This document shows positions 27,446 through 35,994 of a DNA stretch of 64,000 nt, in pieces (the first letter of the stretch is position 1; each line of letters starts with the position of its first letter). The position numbers were made by a program, and so were the translations under genes. The stretch lies in contig NZ_PKUU01000013.1 in the NCBI RefSeq assembly GCF_002899675.1, forward strand, positions 110,315-174,314, given 5' to 3'. Source of the stretch: Clostridium sp. chh4-2 (GTDB taxonomy: Bacteria > Bacillota > Clostridia > Lachnospirales > Lachnospiraceae). The notes beneath the pieces are model-generated. The model made no database searches. It was not told the DNA's origin and saw only the letters and a list, made by a program, of their open reading frames with translations.

Positions 27446-28285
27446 ATGGCATATAAAATTATTGGGGACAGCTGTCTGGATCTGACTGCAGAACTTAAAA
27501 AAGATCCTCGTTTTCAGATGATTCCATTAACTTTACAGGTGGATGATACCCAGGTAATAGATGACCAGACATTTGACCAGAAAGCATTTTTAAAATTGGT
27601 GAAGGAAAGCCCGAATTGTCCTAAGACGGCTTGCCCTTCTCCGGAGAGCTTTAAAGAGGCCTATGAGTGCGATGAGGAATGGGTATTCGTGCTCACCTTA
27701 TCCAATCATTTGAGCGGAAGCTATAACAGCGCCGCATTGGCAAAAGAGCTGTATGTGGAAGAGCATGGTTCTAAGAACATCGCAGTGATCGATTCTTTAT
27801 CCGCATCTTCCGGTGAACTTTTGCTGGCCCTCAAGATCAGGGAATTGTGCGAAGCCGGTAAGAGCTTTGAAGAGGTGGTGGACGAGGTCAGCAGGACCAG
27901 AGACCAGATGAACACTTATTTTGTTCTGGAAACCCTGGAATTTCTCAGGAAAAACGGACGTTTGACTGGGCTCCAGGCATTTTTCGCAACGGCGCTCAAT
28001 ATTAAGCCGGTGATGGGAGCTGATAAGGGAACCATCATTAAGCTGGATCAGGCGCGCGGAATTAATAAAGCGTTGTCCCGCATGGTCGAGATCGCGGTTA
28101 AGGATGCGGGAGATACCACAGAGAAACGGGCGGTCATCGCCCACTGCAATAATGCCCGGCGCGCGGAAGCGGTGAAAGAGGAATTGTGCGGCAAAGCTTC
28201 TTTTAAAGAGGTTGTGATCACGGAAACTGCCGGAGTTGCCACCGTATATGCCGGAGACGGCGGAATCGTTCTGGCCATAGAATAG
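27446..28285 (+). CDS. DegV-family fatty-acid-binding protein
   Basis: 279 residues, typical DegV length. The start IIGDSCLDLT, CPSPESF, LSNHLSGSYNSA and LEFLRKNGRLTGLQAF are conserved DegV segments; the family binds fatty acids, and FakB proteins present them to the kinase FakA. No fakA is nearby, so fatty-acid kinase partnership is inferred only from family. A GC hairpin (gtcgccgatggcggc) lies just before the SD 'gagaggtaaac'. Followed after 5 bp by capA. Confidence 0.9.
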   Translation: MAYKIIGDSCLDLTAELKKDPRFQMIPLTLQVDDTQVIDDQTFDQKAFLKLVKESPNCPKTACPSPESFKEAYECDEEWVFVLTLSNHLSGSYNSAALAKELYVEEHGSKNIAVIDSLSASSGELLLALKIRELCEAGKSFEEVVDEVSRTRDQMNTYFVLETLEFLRKNGRLTGLQAFFATALNIKPVMGADKGTIIKLDQARGINKALSRMVEIAVKDAGDTTEKRAVIAHCNNARRAEAVKEELCGKASFKEVVITETAGVATVYAGDGGIVLAIE

Positions 28286-28290
28286 GAATT

Positions 28291-29499
28291 ATGAGAGAGA
28301 ATAATAGAGTTAAAACATTAATAATAGGGATTGTCCTTATATTGGCGGCTGTCGGAGTGATCTGGGCAGCCGCCGGTTTGGTTATGGAAACCACACCTTC
28401 TTATGATAAGATTGAAACTTCTCCCATAGGCGGGGAAACGCCTGCAAAGGAGCAGGAGGGTACGTTAGGAGAGCTGTCTTCAACGGATGCTCCCGTTCTT
28501 ATGATTACAGAGCCGGAGACGACAAAACCGGAACCGACGGAACCGGAAACAGAGGCGCCGCCGGAAGACATAAAGCTTTTGTTTGCCGGAGATATCTATC
28601 TGTCGGATCATGTGCTGAACGCATATAATAAGGCCGGAGGGATCAGCGGGGTTCTGGATCAGAATTATTTGGACCGCATCGCTGAGGCGGATATATTTAT
28701 GGTAAATGAAGAATTTCCTTTCAGTTCAAGAGGGACGGCTGCGGATAAGACATATACGTTCCGCCTTCCGCCTGAAAAGATTTCCATGTTTCATGAGATG
28801 GGAATTGATATTGTGACTTTAGCCAATAATCACACTTTGGATTACGGAAGAGAAGCGCTGGAGGATTCCTGTCTGACGCTTGATGAGGCCGGAATCCGGT
28901 ATGTGGGAGCGGGAAATGATTTAAACCGCGCCAAACAGCTGGAGGTCATGGAAGTTCAGGGGAAAAAGATAGGATTTCTTGGCGCGTCAAGAGTTGTGCC
29001 CTATGGGGACTGGACGGCCACGGAGAATAGAAGCGGACTGTTCCTGACTTATGATCCGACACAGCTTTTAAAGGAGATAGAGAGCGCCAAAGAACAGTGC
29101 GATTATCTGGTTGTATATGTGCACTGGGGAATTGAGCGGAATGAAAAGCCGGAAACCTATCAGAAAACCATGGGCAGGCAGTATATAGATGCCGGGGCGG
29201 ACCTGGTGATCGGAAGCCATCCTCATGTGCTTCAGGGCATTGAATACTATAATGGAAAGCCGATAGTCTACAGCATGGGAAATTTCGTGTTTGGAAGCAG
29301 CATTCCGAAAACCATGCTTTTGCAGGCAGAACTTTCAGACGGAGATGTTTCTCTGTCGCTGATTCCCGGCACATCCAGCGCCGGATATACGCGGACCTTG
29401 GATGCGTCGAAGCACCGGGAATTTTATAACTATATGGAAAGCATTTCGTTTGACATATCAATTGATGAAGATGGAGGGGTTCACAGCATACAGCCCTGA
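28291..29499 (+). CDS. CapA-family (poly-gamma-glutamate synthesis type) metallophosphatase
   Basis: 402 residues: one N-terminal membrane helix (LIIGIVLILAAVGVIWAAAG), a ~50-residue TEPETTKPEPTEPE-type linker, then a PGA_cap domain outside the cell. Motifs: LLFAGDIYLSD, NEEFPFSS, TLANNHTLDYG, YVHWGIERN and IGSHPHVLQGIE, which match the calcineurin-like fold of CapA. Probable role in surface polymer or peptidoglycan metabolism; no capBC genes here. The 3' end overlaps the convergent radical SAM gene by 19 bp. Confidence 0.88.
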   Translation: MRENNRVKTLIIGIVLILAAVGVIWAAAGLVMETTPSYDKIETSPIGGETPAKEQEGTLGELSSTDAPVLMITEPETTKPEPTEPETEAPPEDIKLLFAGDIYLSDHVLNAYNKAGGISGVLDQNYLDRIAEADIFMVNEEFPFSSRGTAADKTYTFRLPPEKISMFHEMGIDIVTLANNHTLDYGREALEDSCLTLDEAGIRYVGAGNDLNRAKQLEVMEVQGKKIGFLGASRVVPYGDWTATENRSGLFLTYDPTQLLKEIESAKEQCDYLVVYVHWGIERNEKPETYQKTMGRQYIDAGADLVIGSHPHVLQGIEYYNGKPIVYSMGNFVFGSSIPKTMLLQAELSDGDVSLSLIPGTSSAGYTRTLDASKHREFYNYMESISFDISIDEDGGVHSIQP

Positions 29500-30416
29500 C
29501 GGATATTGCGTTCTTTAAAGCGTCTGGTCATTGTATTTAAGACCAGGCGCTTATTTGCGCTCCAAAGAGGGGCGATCAGCAGGGATTTTGGTCCGTCGCC
29601 TGTGAGCCGGTGAATGACTATATCTTCCGGAAGAATGGAGATGCAGTCGATAACCAGGTCGATATATTCGTCCATGGAAAAGGTTGGAAATGGAGACTGC
29701 TCATAGAGTTCTGCCAGCTTTGTACCCTTTAATATATGAAGGAGCTGAAGCTTGATTCCATCGATTCCGGCATTGCTGAGATAGCGGACCGTGTCCAACA
29801 TCATCTCCCTTGTCTCGCCCGGAAGGCCCAGGATCACATGGACGATGACGGTGAGCTCTGCGGATTTTAACTCTTTTAAGGAAGCTTCAAAGCAGGAAAG
29901 AGGATATCCCCGGTGGATAAAGTCTACGGTTTTTTCATGAATGGTTTGTAACCCAAGTTCCACCCATACTGGTTTTATGCGGTTTAAACGGGCTAAAAGA
30001 CGGATGGTTTCAGGCGGAAGGCAGTCCGGTCTGGTGGCAATGGAGATAGCGGCGATATCCGGATGAAGGATGGCCGCTGTAAAAATCTGCTCCAGATATT
30101 CTACGGGAGCATAGGTATTGGTGTAAGACTGAAAATAGGCGATATAACGCCCGCTTTTTATTTTGTTTTTGACACGTTCTTTGGCTGCTTCGATCTGACG
30201 GGTGATATCCGGGGCGGTAAGTCCGGGGAAAGCCATCTTCTCTGCAAAATCACCGGAACCGCCTTCGCTGCAGAAGATGCAGCCGCCGGTGCCTATGGAG
30301 CCGTCACGGTTGGGGCAGGTCATGCCGCCGTCTAAGGCCAGCTTATATACTTTTTCACCAAATGTCTGTTTCAAATAGCAGTCCAGGGAATAGTAGGGTT
30401 TTCCGTTCCAGTTCAT
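29481..30416 (-). CDS. Radical SAM protein, YtqA/TIGR01212 family
   Basis: 311 residues. CPNRDGSIGTGGCIFCSEGG carries the radical-SAM cysteines in the spacing characteristic of TIGR01212/YtqA, related to the Elp3 radical SAM fold. YIAYFQSYTNTYAP and VWVELGLQTIHEKT are further family segments. It uses S-adenosylmethionine and a 4Fe-4S cluster; substrate not known, though RNA modification is suspected for relatives. Confidence 0.9.
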   Translation of the reverse strand: MNWNGKPYYSLDCYLKQTFGEKVYKLALDGGMTCPNRDGSIGTGGCIFCSEGGSGDFAEKMAFPGLTAPDITRQIEAAKERVKNKIKSGRYIAYFQSYTNTYAPVEYLEQIFTAAILHPDIAAISIATRPDCLPPETIRLLARLNRIKPVWVELGLQTIHEKTVDFIHRGYPLSCFEASLKELKSAELTVIVHVILGLPGETREMMLDTVRYLSNAGIDGIKLQLLHILKGTKLAELYEQSPFPTFSMDEYIDLVIDCISILPEDIVIHRLTGDGPKSLLIAPLWSANKRLVLNTMTRRFKERNIRQGCML

Positions 30417-30461
30417 CGGGAAGTCTCCTTTTTGGGTGTGAAAATTGAGAGCGCCGGCGGG

Positions 30462-31106
30462 TCAGACCAGCGCCAGCGCATGTTTTAAAGAATTTTCCAG
30501 ATGCGTCTTCATCATTTGGACCGCGGCTTCAACGTCTCCATCCAGATATTTCTGAAAAATAGCTTCGTGTTCTTTTTGAATATCAGCCTGAATTCCGGCA
30601 TCCTTTCCATACTGATTGGAGAAGATGGTCAGCTGGCTGCGCATCCGCGCCGCCGATTCTTTCAGATGGGAGTTTTGACAGAATTCGTAAAATTCCAGGT
30701 GGAACTGGTCGGAATAGAAGCACCAGTTATCCGCATCATCTTCTTTTATGGCTTTTCCGGCCTTATCTAACACCAGTCTGACCGCTTCGGCTACCTGGTC
30801 ATGATGGGAATGTGCATGGGCATAGCGGATCGCAAGCCCGTCTAAATCGCCCATAAATTCATAAATCTCTTTTAAATCTTTTGGCTTCAAATCGATGACA
30901 TTGACCCCGATATTGGAATAGTAGCTGACTAAATGATCCTGGGAAAGGCGGGTCAGGGCTTCCCGGATAGGGGTGGAGCTTACCTGGAAACGTTCCATCA
31001 AAAGCTTTAAGGTCAGCTTTTCCCCACAGCGGATGTTCTGTTTTAAAATATCATCTCTTAAAATCTGATAGATCTGTTCTGATAGTGTGCTTTTATTTAA
31101 TGCCAT
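30462..31106 (-). CDS. GntR-family regulator with FCD ligand domain
   Basis: 214 residues from ATG at 31106, where the SD 'aaatgaggaattct' sits; a longer frame upstream runs through palindromic control DNA and is not used. Winged helix 1-70: SEQIYQILRDDILKQNIRCG, FQVSSTPIREALTRLSQDHL. FCD domain 80-214 with metal/ligand histidines (DQFHLEFYEFCQN; MKTHLEN). It probably represses the divergent sodium symporter-flavoprotein-ferredoxin genes and itself, responding to a small carboxylic acid (inference). Confidence 0.9.
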   Translation of the reverse strand: MALNKSTLSEQIYQILRDDILKQNIRCGEKLTLKLLMERFQVSSTPIREALTRLSQDHLVSYYSNIGVNVIDLKPKDLKEIYEFMGDLDGLAIRYAHAHSHHDQVAEAVRLVLDKAGKAIKEDDADNWCFYSDQFHLEFYEFCQNSHLKESAARMRSQLTIFSNQYGKDAGIQADIQKEHEAIFQKYLDGDVEAAVQMMKTHLENSLKHALALV

Positions 31107-31163
31107 AGAATTCCTCATTTCAGCAAGTTTTGTGTAATTCAGTGATAACGGTTTAGAGGACGG

Positions 31164-31276
31164 GAATATTGATACAAAAATCAGTGTCAAGCTTGCTTGT
31201 AAGCGGATTTTTGTATCAATATTCACATCGGAGGAACCTCCGATGCTTCTTGTATGGCCATGGGCCATGCAAGAAG
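31164..31276. repeat. Three tandem perfect palindromes in the gntR leader
   Basis: First: 19-bp arms GAATATTGATACAAAAATC (31164-31182) and complement (31206-31224). Second: CATCGGAGG/CCTCCGATG (31226-31245). Third: CTTCTTG-ATGGCC and GGCCAT-CAAGAAG (31246-31276). They are contiguous and occupy the 5' leader side of the gntR gene. They could be operators, an RNA leader structure or an insulator. Confidence 0.7.
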
Positions 31277-31446
31277 ATACCCCTCTGAATCGTTACATTT
31301 GGTGATAAAATGGTTGTCTGCATTTATTGTAACATACAGAAATACGCGGTTCAAGCGGATCATATCATGCGCTGAGACGGATTTTACTTTTGATGACTGA
31401 GGTATTATGCATTTTGCGTTTTGCATTTTGCAAAATGTCTATTGCA

Positions 31447-31462
31447 ATTTAACGCGTTAAAT
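31447..31462. promoter_or_regulatory. 16-bp palindrome, candidate regulator operator
   Basis: ATTTAACGCGTTAAAT is a perfect palindrome in the 460-bp region between the divergent GntR gene and the symporter. A nearby CATTTTGCAAAATG (31424-31437 region) is also palindromic. Either may be the GntR/FCD site. Confidence 0.45.
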
Positions 31463-31465
31463 GGT

Positions 31466-31543
31466 AAAATTATGTTGCAATTCACAGCCCGGGCCTGGAC
31501 TGACGGCAGTGCCCACTATGGCTGTGAATTGCAGCATAATTTT
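31466..31543 (+). repeat. 24-bp stem hairpin before the symporter start
   Basis: AAAATTATGTTGCAATTCACAG-CC (31466-31489) pairs with 31520-31543 with one G-U-type mismatch, loop 30 nt. It ends 11 bp before the SD 'aggaggg'. The TTCACAG/CTGTGAA parts and the trailing GCAGC recur in a hairpin at 55625-55686. It is probably transcribed as the leader of the symporter mRNA. Confidence 0.7.
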
Positions 31544-31567
31544 AAAAACTTTAGGAGGGATTTTTTT

Positions 31568-32983
31568 ATGAGCAGCAATACAATTATTGTGACTGTTTGT
31601 GCCATTTACCTGTTATCCATGATAGGCACAGGAATCTATGCCAGCAGAAAAAATAAAAAGGCATCGGATTTTCTGGTAGCGGGCCGGAATCTGAACAGTA
31701 TTATGACAGCCATTACACTGGCGGCAGTACAAATCGGGGTTGGAATTGTGCTGAGCAGTGCGACAAATGGTTATAACTATGGAATTTGGCCTGGAATCTA
31801 TTATTCCATCGGCTGTGGCGGCGGCCTGATTCTGGCCGGGCTTTTAACGACTAGAAGGCTGCGGGAGCAGGAAGGGTATGTGCCCCTGGATTTCTTTGCA
31901 CAGCGGTATGGCGACAGCAAGGGAATCCGTCTGTGGGCATGGCTCAGCAATGTTCCCAGCCTTCTCGGTATTTTTATCGCTCAGCTTTTGGCCTGTGGAG
32001 GAATTTTGGCGGGTTTTGGCATTCCGTTTAAAGTGGGCGTTGTGATTACCGCAGTGGTAATCCTGATTTACTGCACCATCGGAGGTATGTGGGGCGTGGT
32101 TCTCACCGATGTGATCCAGACTACCATCATTGTGATCGGCATTCCGATCTTGGCTATTGCGACTCTGATCCAGTATGTGCATGCGGGGGGAAGCATTGGG
32201 GAAATCTATGCGACGCCATTTATTCCTTCCGGCATGTTTACGAAATTTATCTATCTTGTACTGCCGTTTTTCCTTTCCATCTCAGTGTCTTACGACGCTT
32301 ATGCCAGGATACAGTCGGCTAAGGATGCGAAAACGGCTACCAAAGGCTGCATCGGCGGAGGAATTATTGTTATCATCATCGGAACCTTGTGTTCTACCGT
32401 GGGAGCTGCGGCGGTTAAACTGTTCCCGGGCGTAACGGATGGAATCTTTACCATAGCGGCTACCGGAGTTTTACCTCCAGTGCTGGCAGGAATCGTGATT
32501 GCGGCCATTCTTTCAGCGGCTATGTCCAGTGCAAACTGTGTGATCCTGTCATTAGGGGCTTCATTTTCCAGGGATTTGTATAATAAGTTTCTGCATCCTG
32601 AGGTGGAGAATTTAGATGAACTTCCAAAGGCTAAGACGATTTCTCAGATTGCCGTGTTTGGCGGAAGCATTGCGGGAATTTTATTTGCATTTAAGATGAC
32701 GGATATTCTGGACGCTATGATTATATTTAACTATCCTTATATGGGAAGTCTTTTAATTCCTCTTTTAGGCGGTCTGCTCTGGAAAGGGGCTACGAGAAAA
32801 GGGGCATTTGCGGCGGCGGTTGCAGGCGGTATCGTGGGTGTGGTATCATTTTTCATCGGTATTCCAGGTCCTTTATATGGAATTATCAATGTGGATTTAT
32901 CCTTGATGATCGCCTATGCGGTATCCACGGTTGTGCTGGTGGTGGTCAGCCTCAATGATAAAGGGGCAAAAATCAGAAAATAG
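31568..32983 (+). CDS. Sodium:solute symporter (SSS family)
   Basis: 471 residues from ATG 31568 (SD 'taggagggattttttt'); an upstream frame extension crosses the leader hairpin and is rejected. About 12-13 hydrophobic helices. The SSS signature region KASDFLVAGRNLNSIMTAIT near the N-terminus and YCTIGGMWGVVLTDVIQ in the core are conserved. It imports an organic solute with sodium. Followed after 24 bp by the flavoprotein gene, so the solute is probably the substrate of that pathway. Confidence 0.9.
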   Translation: MSSNTIIVTVCAIYLLSMIGTGIYASRKNKKASDFLVAGRNLNSIMTAITLAAVQIGVGIVLSSATNGYNYGIWPGIYYSIGCGGGLILAGLLTTRRLREQEGYVPLDFFAQRYGDSKGIRLWAWLSNVPSLLGIFIAQLLACGGILAGFGIPFKVGVVITAVVILIYCTIGGMWGVVLTDVIQTTIIVIGIPILAIATLIQYVHAGGSIGEIYATPFIPSGMFTKFIYLVLPFFLSISVSYDAYARIQSAKDAKTATKGCIGGGIIVIIIGTLCSTVGAAAVKLFPGVTDGIFTIAATGVLPPVLAGIVIAAILSAAMSSANCVILSLGASFSRDLYNKFLHPEVENLDELPKAKTISQIAVFGGSIAGILFAFKMTDILDAMIIFNYPYMGSLLIPLLGGLLWKGATRKGAFAAAVAGGIVGVVSFFIGIPGPLYGIINVDLSLMIAYAVSTVVLVVVSLNDKGAKIRK

Positions 32984-33007
32984 AAAAACAGGAGTTGACG
33001 AAAATCA

Positions 33008-34951
33008 ATGAGTACATACAAATGGCCTTATGGCAATGAAACGGATCAGGAAGAGGTTGTCAACAGCGACGTGCTGGTGCTTGGCGGCGGCCTGGCAGGC
33101 TGTTATGCGGCGATCGCGGCGGCCAGAAAGGGAAAATCCGTTGTTTTGGTGGAAAAGGGAGCTACGGTGAGAAGCGGTTCTGCGGGAAGCGGATTTGACC
33201 ATTGGGAATCCGCCTGCAGCAATCCCTGTTCCAAAGTAACGCCCAAGGAAATCGCGGAAGCATATATAGAAGAACAGGATTATTACAGCAATGGAATCGC
33301 CCATTATATTGAATGCAGGGAAGGATATGACCGCCTTCTGGATATGGAATCCTTTGGTGGCAAAATCCGGGATACGGAAGATGAGTTTAAAGGCGCTGAA
33401 TTCAGGGATGATGAAACAAAGCTGATGTTTGCCTATGATTATAAAAACCGTTTCACCCTGAGAGTGTGGGGGAGCACGTTTAAACCGGCGCTTTATAAGG
33501 AACTGCTGCGTCTGGGCGTGAAGGTCTATGACCGGACGGAGGCTACCGGACTTTTGACGGCAGTGATCGGCGGAAAGAAGCGTGGAACCGGAGCTATGGG
33601 AATGAATGTCCGCACCGGAAAATTTATGATTTTCCAATCCAAGGCCACCATACTCACCATGTCACGTCCTGCCCGAGTGTGGCTGTTCAACCCGGATCTG
33701 GTCGGATTATGTGAATTCCGGCCGACCCAAAGTATCGGAAGCGGTCATGCCATGGGATACCGGGCAGGAATCGAATTTACGATGATGGAAAAATCCGTAA
33801 AAGGGGAATTTTCCGCAGCAGGCAGAAGTTTTCCTCCTTACGGGGCCGGAAATAACCATAATACATGGTATGCGGCTACCATGGTGGATGCCAGAGGCGT
33901 GGAGATTCCTTACGTTGACCGGGATGGAAATGAATTAAAAACCGTGTCGGAACGGTACTACCCGGCTCCCGGACAGAAATTTTTCTTAAAAGGCGGAGTG
34001 ATTGACGAGGCCAAATACGAGTACCGCGGACCAGAGACATTGGACTTTGAAGAACTGATGAAACGGGGGTATAAGCTCCCATTTTATGCGGATTTAAGCC
34101 GTATGCCGGAAATGGAACGGAAAGTGATCTGGGGCATGATGGTGGGAGAGGAAGGAAAGACGAAGATTCCGATTCTGGAAAATTACACGGAACGCGGATT
34201 TGACCCCACCAGGCATATGCTTCAGAGCTATGGAACCGGATGGCAGTCGGCCAGCTTTTTAGGACAAGAGAGACAGCTGTTCGGAGCACCGGGCGGCATC
34301 ATGCATGACTGGGATTTGAAGACGAATATCGACGGTATCTATGCGGCCGGAGACCAGCTGTTCGCATCCGACTGCTGCGGTTTTGCTGCGGCCACCGGAT
34401 ATTATGCGGGAAGAAAGGCGGCCGACGCCATAGAAAATGTGGATATCACTGAGGCGGACCGGGAAGTGGTTGAAAAGGAAAAAGCCCGTCTTTATGCGCC
34501 TTTGAATGTGGAAGACGGTTTGGAGTGGAGAGAACTGAACATGGCAATCTCCAAAGCGATGCAGAATTACTGCGGCGAAATCAAATGCAGAGAGCTGCTG
34601 GAGGAAGGCTTAAACGTGCTGAACGGCTATGAAGAGGAGATTGTGCCCCAGCTTTCCTGCAAAAATCCTCATGATCTGATGAGAACCCACGAGGTGCTGG
34701 ATATTCTGGAAGTTTCCAGGATGATCCTGCAGGCCTGTCTGTTCCGGGAATCCAGTTCGAAACCGCTTTGCTTCCAAAGAAGCGATTTCCCTCAGGAAGA
34801 CCCTGAAGAGGACCGCTGTTTTTACACCATCCGCATGGAAGACGGAAAGCCGGTGCGGGGACGCGTGCCGTTGGGATATTTCGGTGATGTGGAAACGGAG
34901 TATGAAAAGAGAAATCAGGATTATATAGGTAAGGAGGAAAAGTCAGAATGA
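33008..34951 (+). CDS. FAD-dependent oxidoreductase, AprA/FrdA-like flavoprotein
   Basis: 647 residues. The N-terminal dinucleotide fold VLVLGGGLAGCYAAIAA and the internal GIYAAGDQLFASDCCG and AAATGYYAGRKAAD segments place it in the fumarate reductase/succinate dehydrogenase flavoprotein superfamily, nearer to adenylylsulfate-reductase alpha-like proteins than to SdhA. A 4-bp overlap joins it to a two-cluster ferredoxin, the AprB-like partner. No membrane anchor subunit follows. It probably oxidises or reduces an imported carboxylate or ring compound; substrate unknown. No sulfate-reduction genes are near, so true APS reductase is unlikely. Confidence 0.85.
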   Translation: MSTYKWPYGNETDQEEVVNSDVLVLGGGLAGCYAAIAAARKGKSVVLVEKGATVRSGSAGSGFDHWESACSNPCSKVTPKEIAEAYIEEQDYYSNGIAHYIECREGYDRLLDMESFGGKIRDTEDEFKGAEFRDDETKLMFAYDYKNRFTLRVWGSTFKPALYKELLRLGVKVYDRTEATGLLTAVIGGKKRGTGAMGMNVRTGKFMIFQSKATILTMSRPARVWLFNPDLVGLCEFRPTQSIGSGHAMGYRAGIEFTMMEKSVKGEFSAAGRSFPPYGAGNNHNTWYAATMVDARGVEIPYVDRDGNELKTVSERYYPAPGQKFFLKGGVIDEAKYEYRGPETLDFEELMKRGYKLPFYADLSRMPEMERKVIWGMMVGEEGKTKIPILENYTERGFDPTRHMLQSYGTGWQSASFLGQERQLFGAPGGIMHDWDLKTNIDGIYAAGDQLFASDCCGFAAATGYYAGRKAADAIENVDITEADREVVEKEKARLYAPLNVEDGLEWRELNMAISKAMQNYCGEIKCRELLEEGLNVLNGYEEEIVPQLSCKNPHDLMRTHEVLDILEVSRMILQACLFRESSSKPLCFQRSDFPQEDPEEDRCFYTIRMEDGKPVRGRVPLGYFGDVETEYEKRNQDYIGKEEKSE

Positions 34952-35223
34952 AAGAATTTGAAGCATCCGTAGTTCCCTGCAGCGCCAGGCCCATTGTATT
35001 TGATGACAGCTTATGTATAGGCTGCAATCAGTGCGCCAACGTGTGCCAGGTGGATATCTTCCTTCCAAACCCTGAAAAGGGAAAACATCCGATTGTCGTC
35101 TATCCGGGAGAATGCTATTACTGCGGAAGCTGCGTGATGGCCTGTCCAAACAAAGGAGCCATAAAACTGCAGCACCCAGTCATGAACCAGGCAAAATTCG
35201 TTCCTAACAAAAAAGTACCCTAA
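34948..35223 (+). CDS. Two-[4Fe-4S] ferredoxin subunit
   Basis: 91 residues. CIGCNQCANVCQVD and CYYCGSCVMACPNKG give two CxxCxxCxxxC motifs. N-terminal CSARPIVFDDSLC resembles AprB-type beta subunits, but the C-terminal tail is short. ATG overlaps the flavoprotein stop (ATGA) behind 'aaggaggaaaag', so it is the electron-transfer subunit of that enzyme. Confidence 0.88.
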   Translation: MKEFEASVVPCSARPIVFDDSLCIGCNQCANVCQVDIFLPNPEKGKHPIVVYPGECYYCGSCVMACPNKGAIKLQHPVMNQAKFVPNKKVP

Positions 35224-35234
35224 ACATAAGGAGG

Positions 35235-35262
35235 GCCCGCAAAGTGGGGGAACTTTGCGGGC
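35235..35262 (+). terminator. Hairpin after the ferredoxin gene
   Basis: GCCCGCAAAGT (35235-35245) pairs with ACTTTGCGGGC (35252-35262) around a 6-nt purine loop. An 11-bp stem without a T tract; probably ends the operon imperfectly or protects the mRNA 3' end. Confidence 0.5.
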
Positions 35263-35474
35263 TGAGTATGAAAAAGTTTATCTTCATTGAAGATAAGGGG
35301 CTTCGGCTGGGGTCTGATTACTCATGCACCGAAGCTTATATAAATGAAAAGGATTGGCTTCCTTATTACATTTATAAGTATAGCCTGAAATTGTGGCGAA
35401 AGTTTGACCACGCTATAAACAAAAAATAAAATTGATTAAGAAATTATGAGGAAATCTTTATTTAACTGAGAAAC

Positions 35475-35766
35475 GCCGGAAAGAAGGGAGCACCCGGGCG
35501 GCCGGCAGAAATGAAAAGGCATAGGGGATTCGGGTTACGACCCTAAGTGATACTAGGCCGCCAAGAGCGGAAAAAGGCAGCGCGGCGCCATTCGCGGTGA
35601 ACTCTTTATGACTTCATCGCTCAAGGGCGCCTCAAATACTGATTCGGAATTCAGTATTTGTCTGTCTTTTTCCGCTCTTGCCGACCAAGTATCACTAAGG
35701 GTCTGCACACGATCCCCTATGCCTTTTCATTTCTGCCGGCCGCCCGGATGCTCCCTTCTTTCCGGC
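35475..35766 (+). repeat. Giant two-headed palindromic element, copy A2
   Basis: 292-bp inverted repeat. The basal arms start gccggaaagaaggga and end with the complement at 35766; cagaaatgaaaaggcata pairs with tatgccttttcatttctg. An internal loop (left ttcgggttacga, right tctgcacacg) is followed by AAGTGATACT against AGTATCACT. At the top are two heads: head 1 (35584-35632, GGCGCC closing pairs) with core gtgaactctttatgacttc at 35597-35615, and head 2 (35633-35660) CAAATACTGA/TCAGTATTTG. Same length as copy B2. Confidence 0.9.
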
Positions 35767-35817
35767 TGTTGCTTGGCTAGCTGAGGAAAAAAGATTTGAT
35801 GGATGGGAGAGTAAGTT

Positions 35818-35954
35818 TTTACATCAAGGGTGAAGGCTTTTTCTGAAATGCCTTCACCATTTAATGTAAAGGGTGAGGTCATTTTGCGAAATGCCTTGAC
35901 GTTTAAAGTAAAACCCGAAGTTGTTTCTGAAAATCCCTTCATCATCTATGTAAA
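35818..35954 (+). repeat. Three tandem hairpin units, array A
   Basis: Three diverged copies of the TTTACAT-gggTGAAGGC...GCCTTCAc-atttaATGTAAA unit: 35818-35870, 35871-35912 and 35913-35954. Each can fold on itself. They lie exactly between palindromes A2 and A3. A solitary unit is at 24576-24627. Confidence 0.85.
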
Positions 35955-35994
35955 TTAGGCGTTACATAAATACCAATTCAATAACATTGTTTTT

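Noticed and set aside
33008..35223. Adenylylsulfate reductase aprAB
   Set aside because: Likeness is at superfamily level; no sat, qmo or dsr genes and the beta subunit lacks the usual long tail.
35244..35429. 61-codon frame after the ferredoxin gene
   Set aside because: It begins inside the 35235-35262 hairpin; the internal ATG 35268 has no SD. A tiny protein cannot be excluded but is not supported.
35818..35954. CRISPR-like array
   Set aside because: Repeats are contiguous self-complementary units with no unique spacers and no cas genes nearby.
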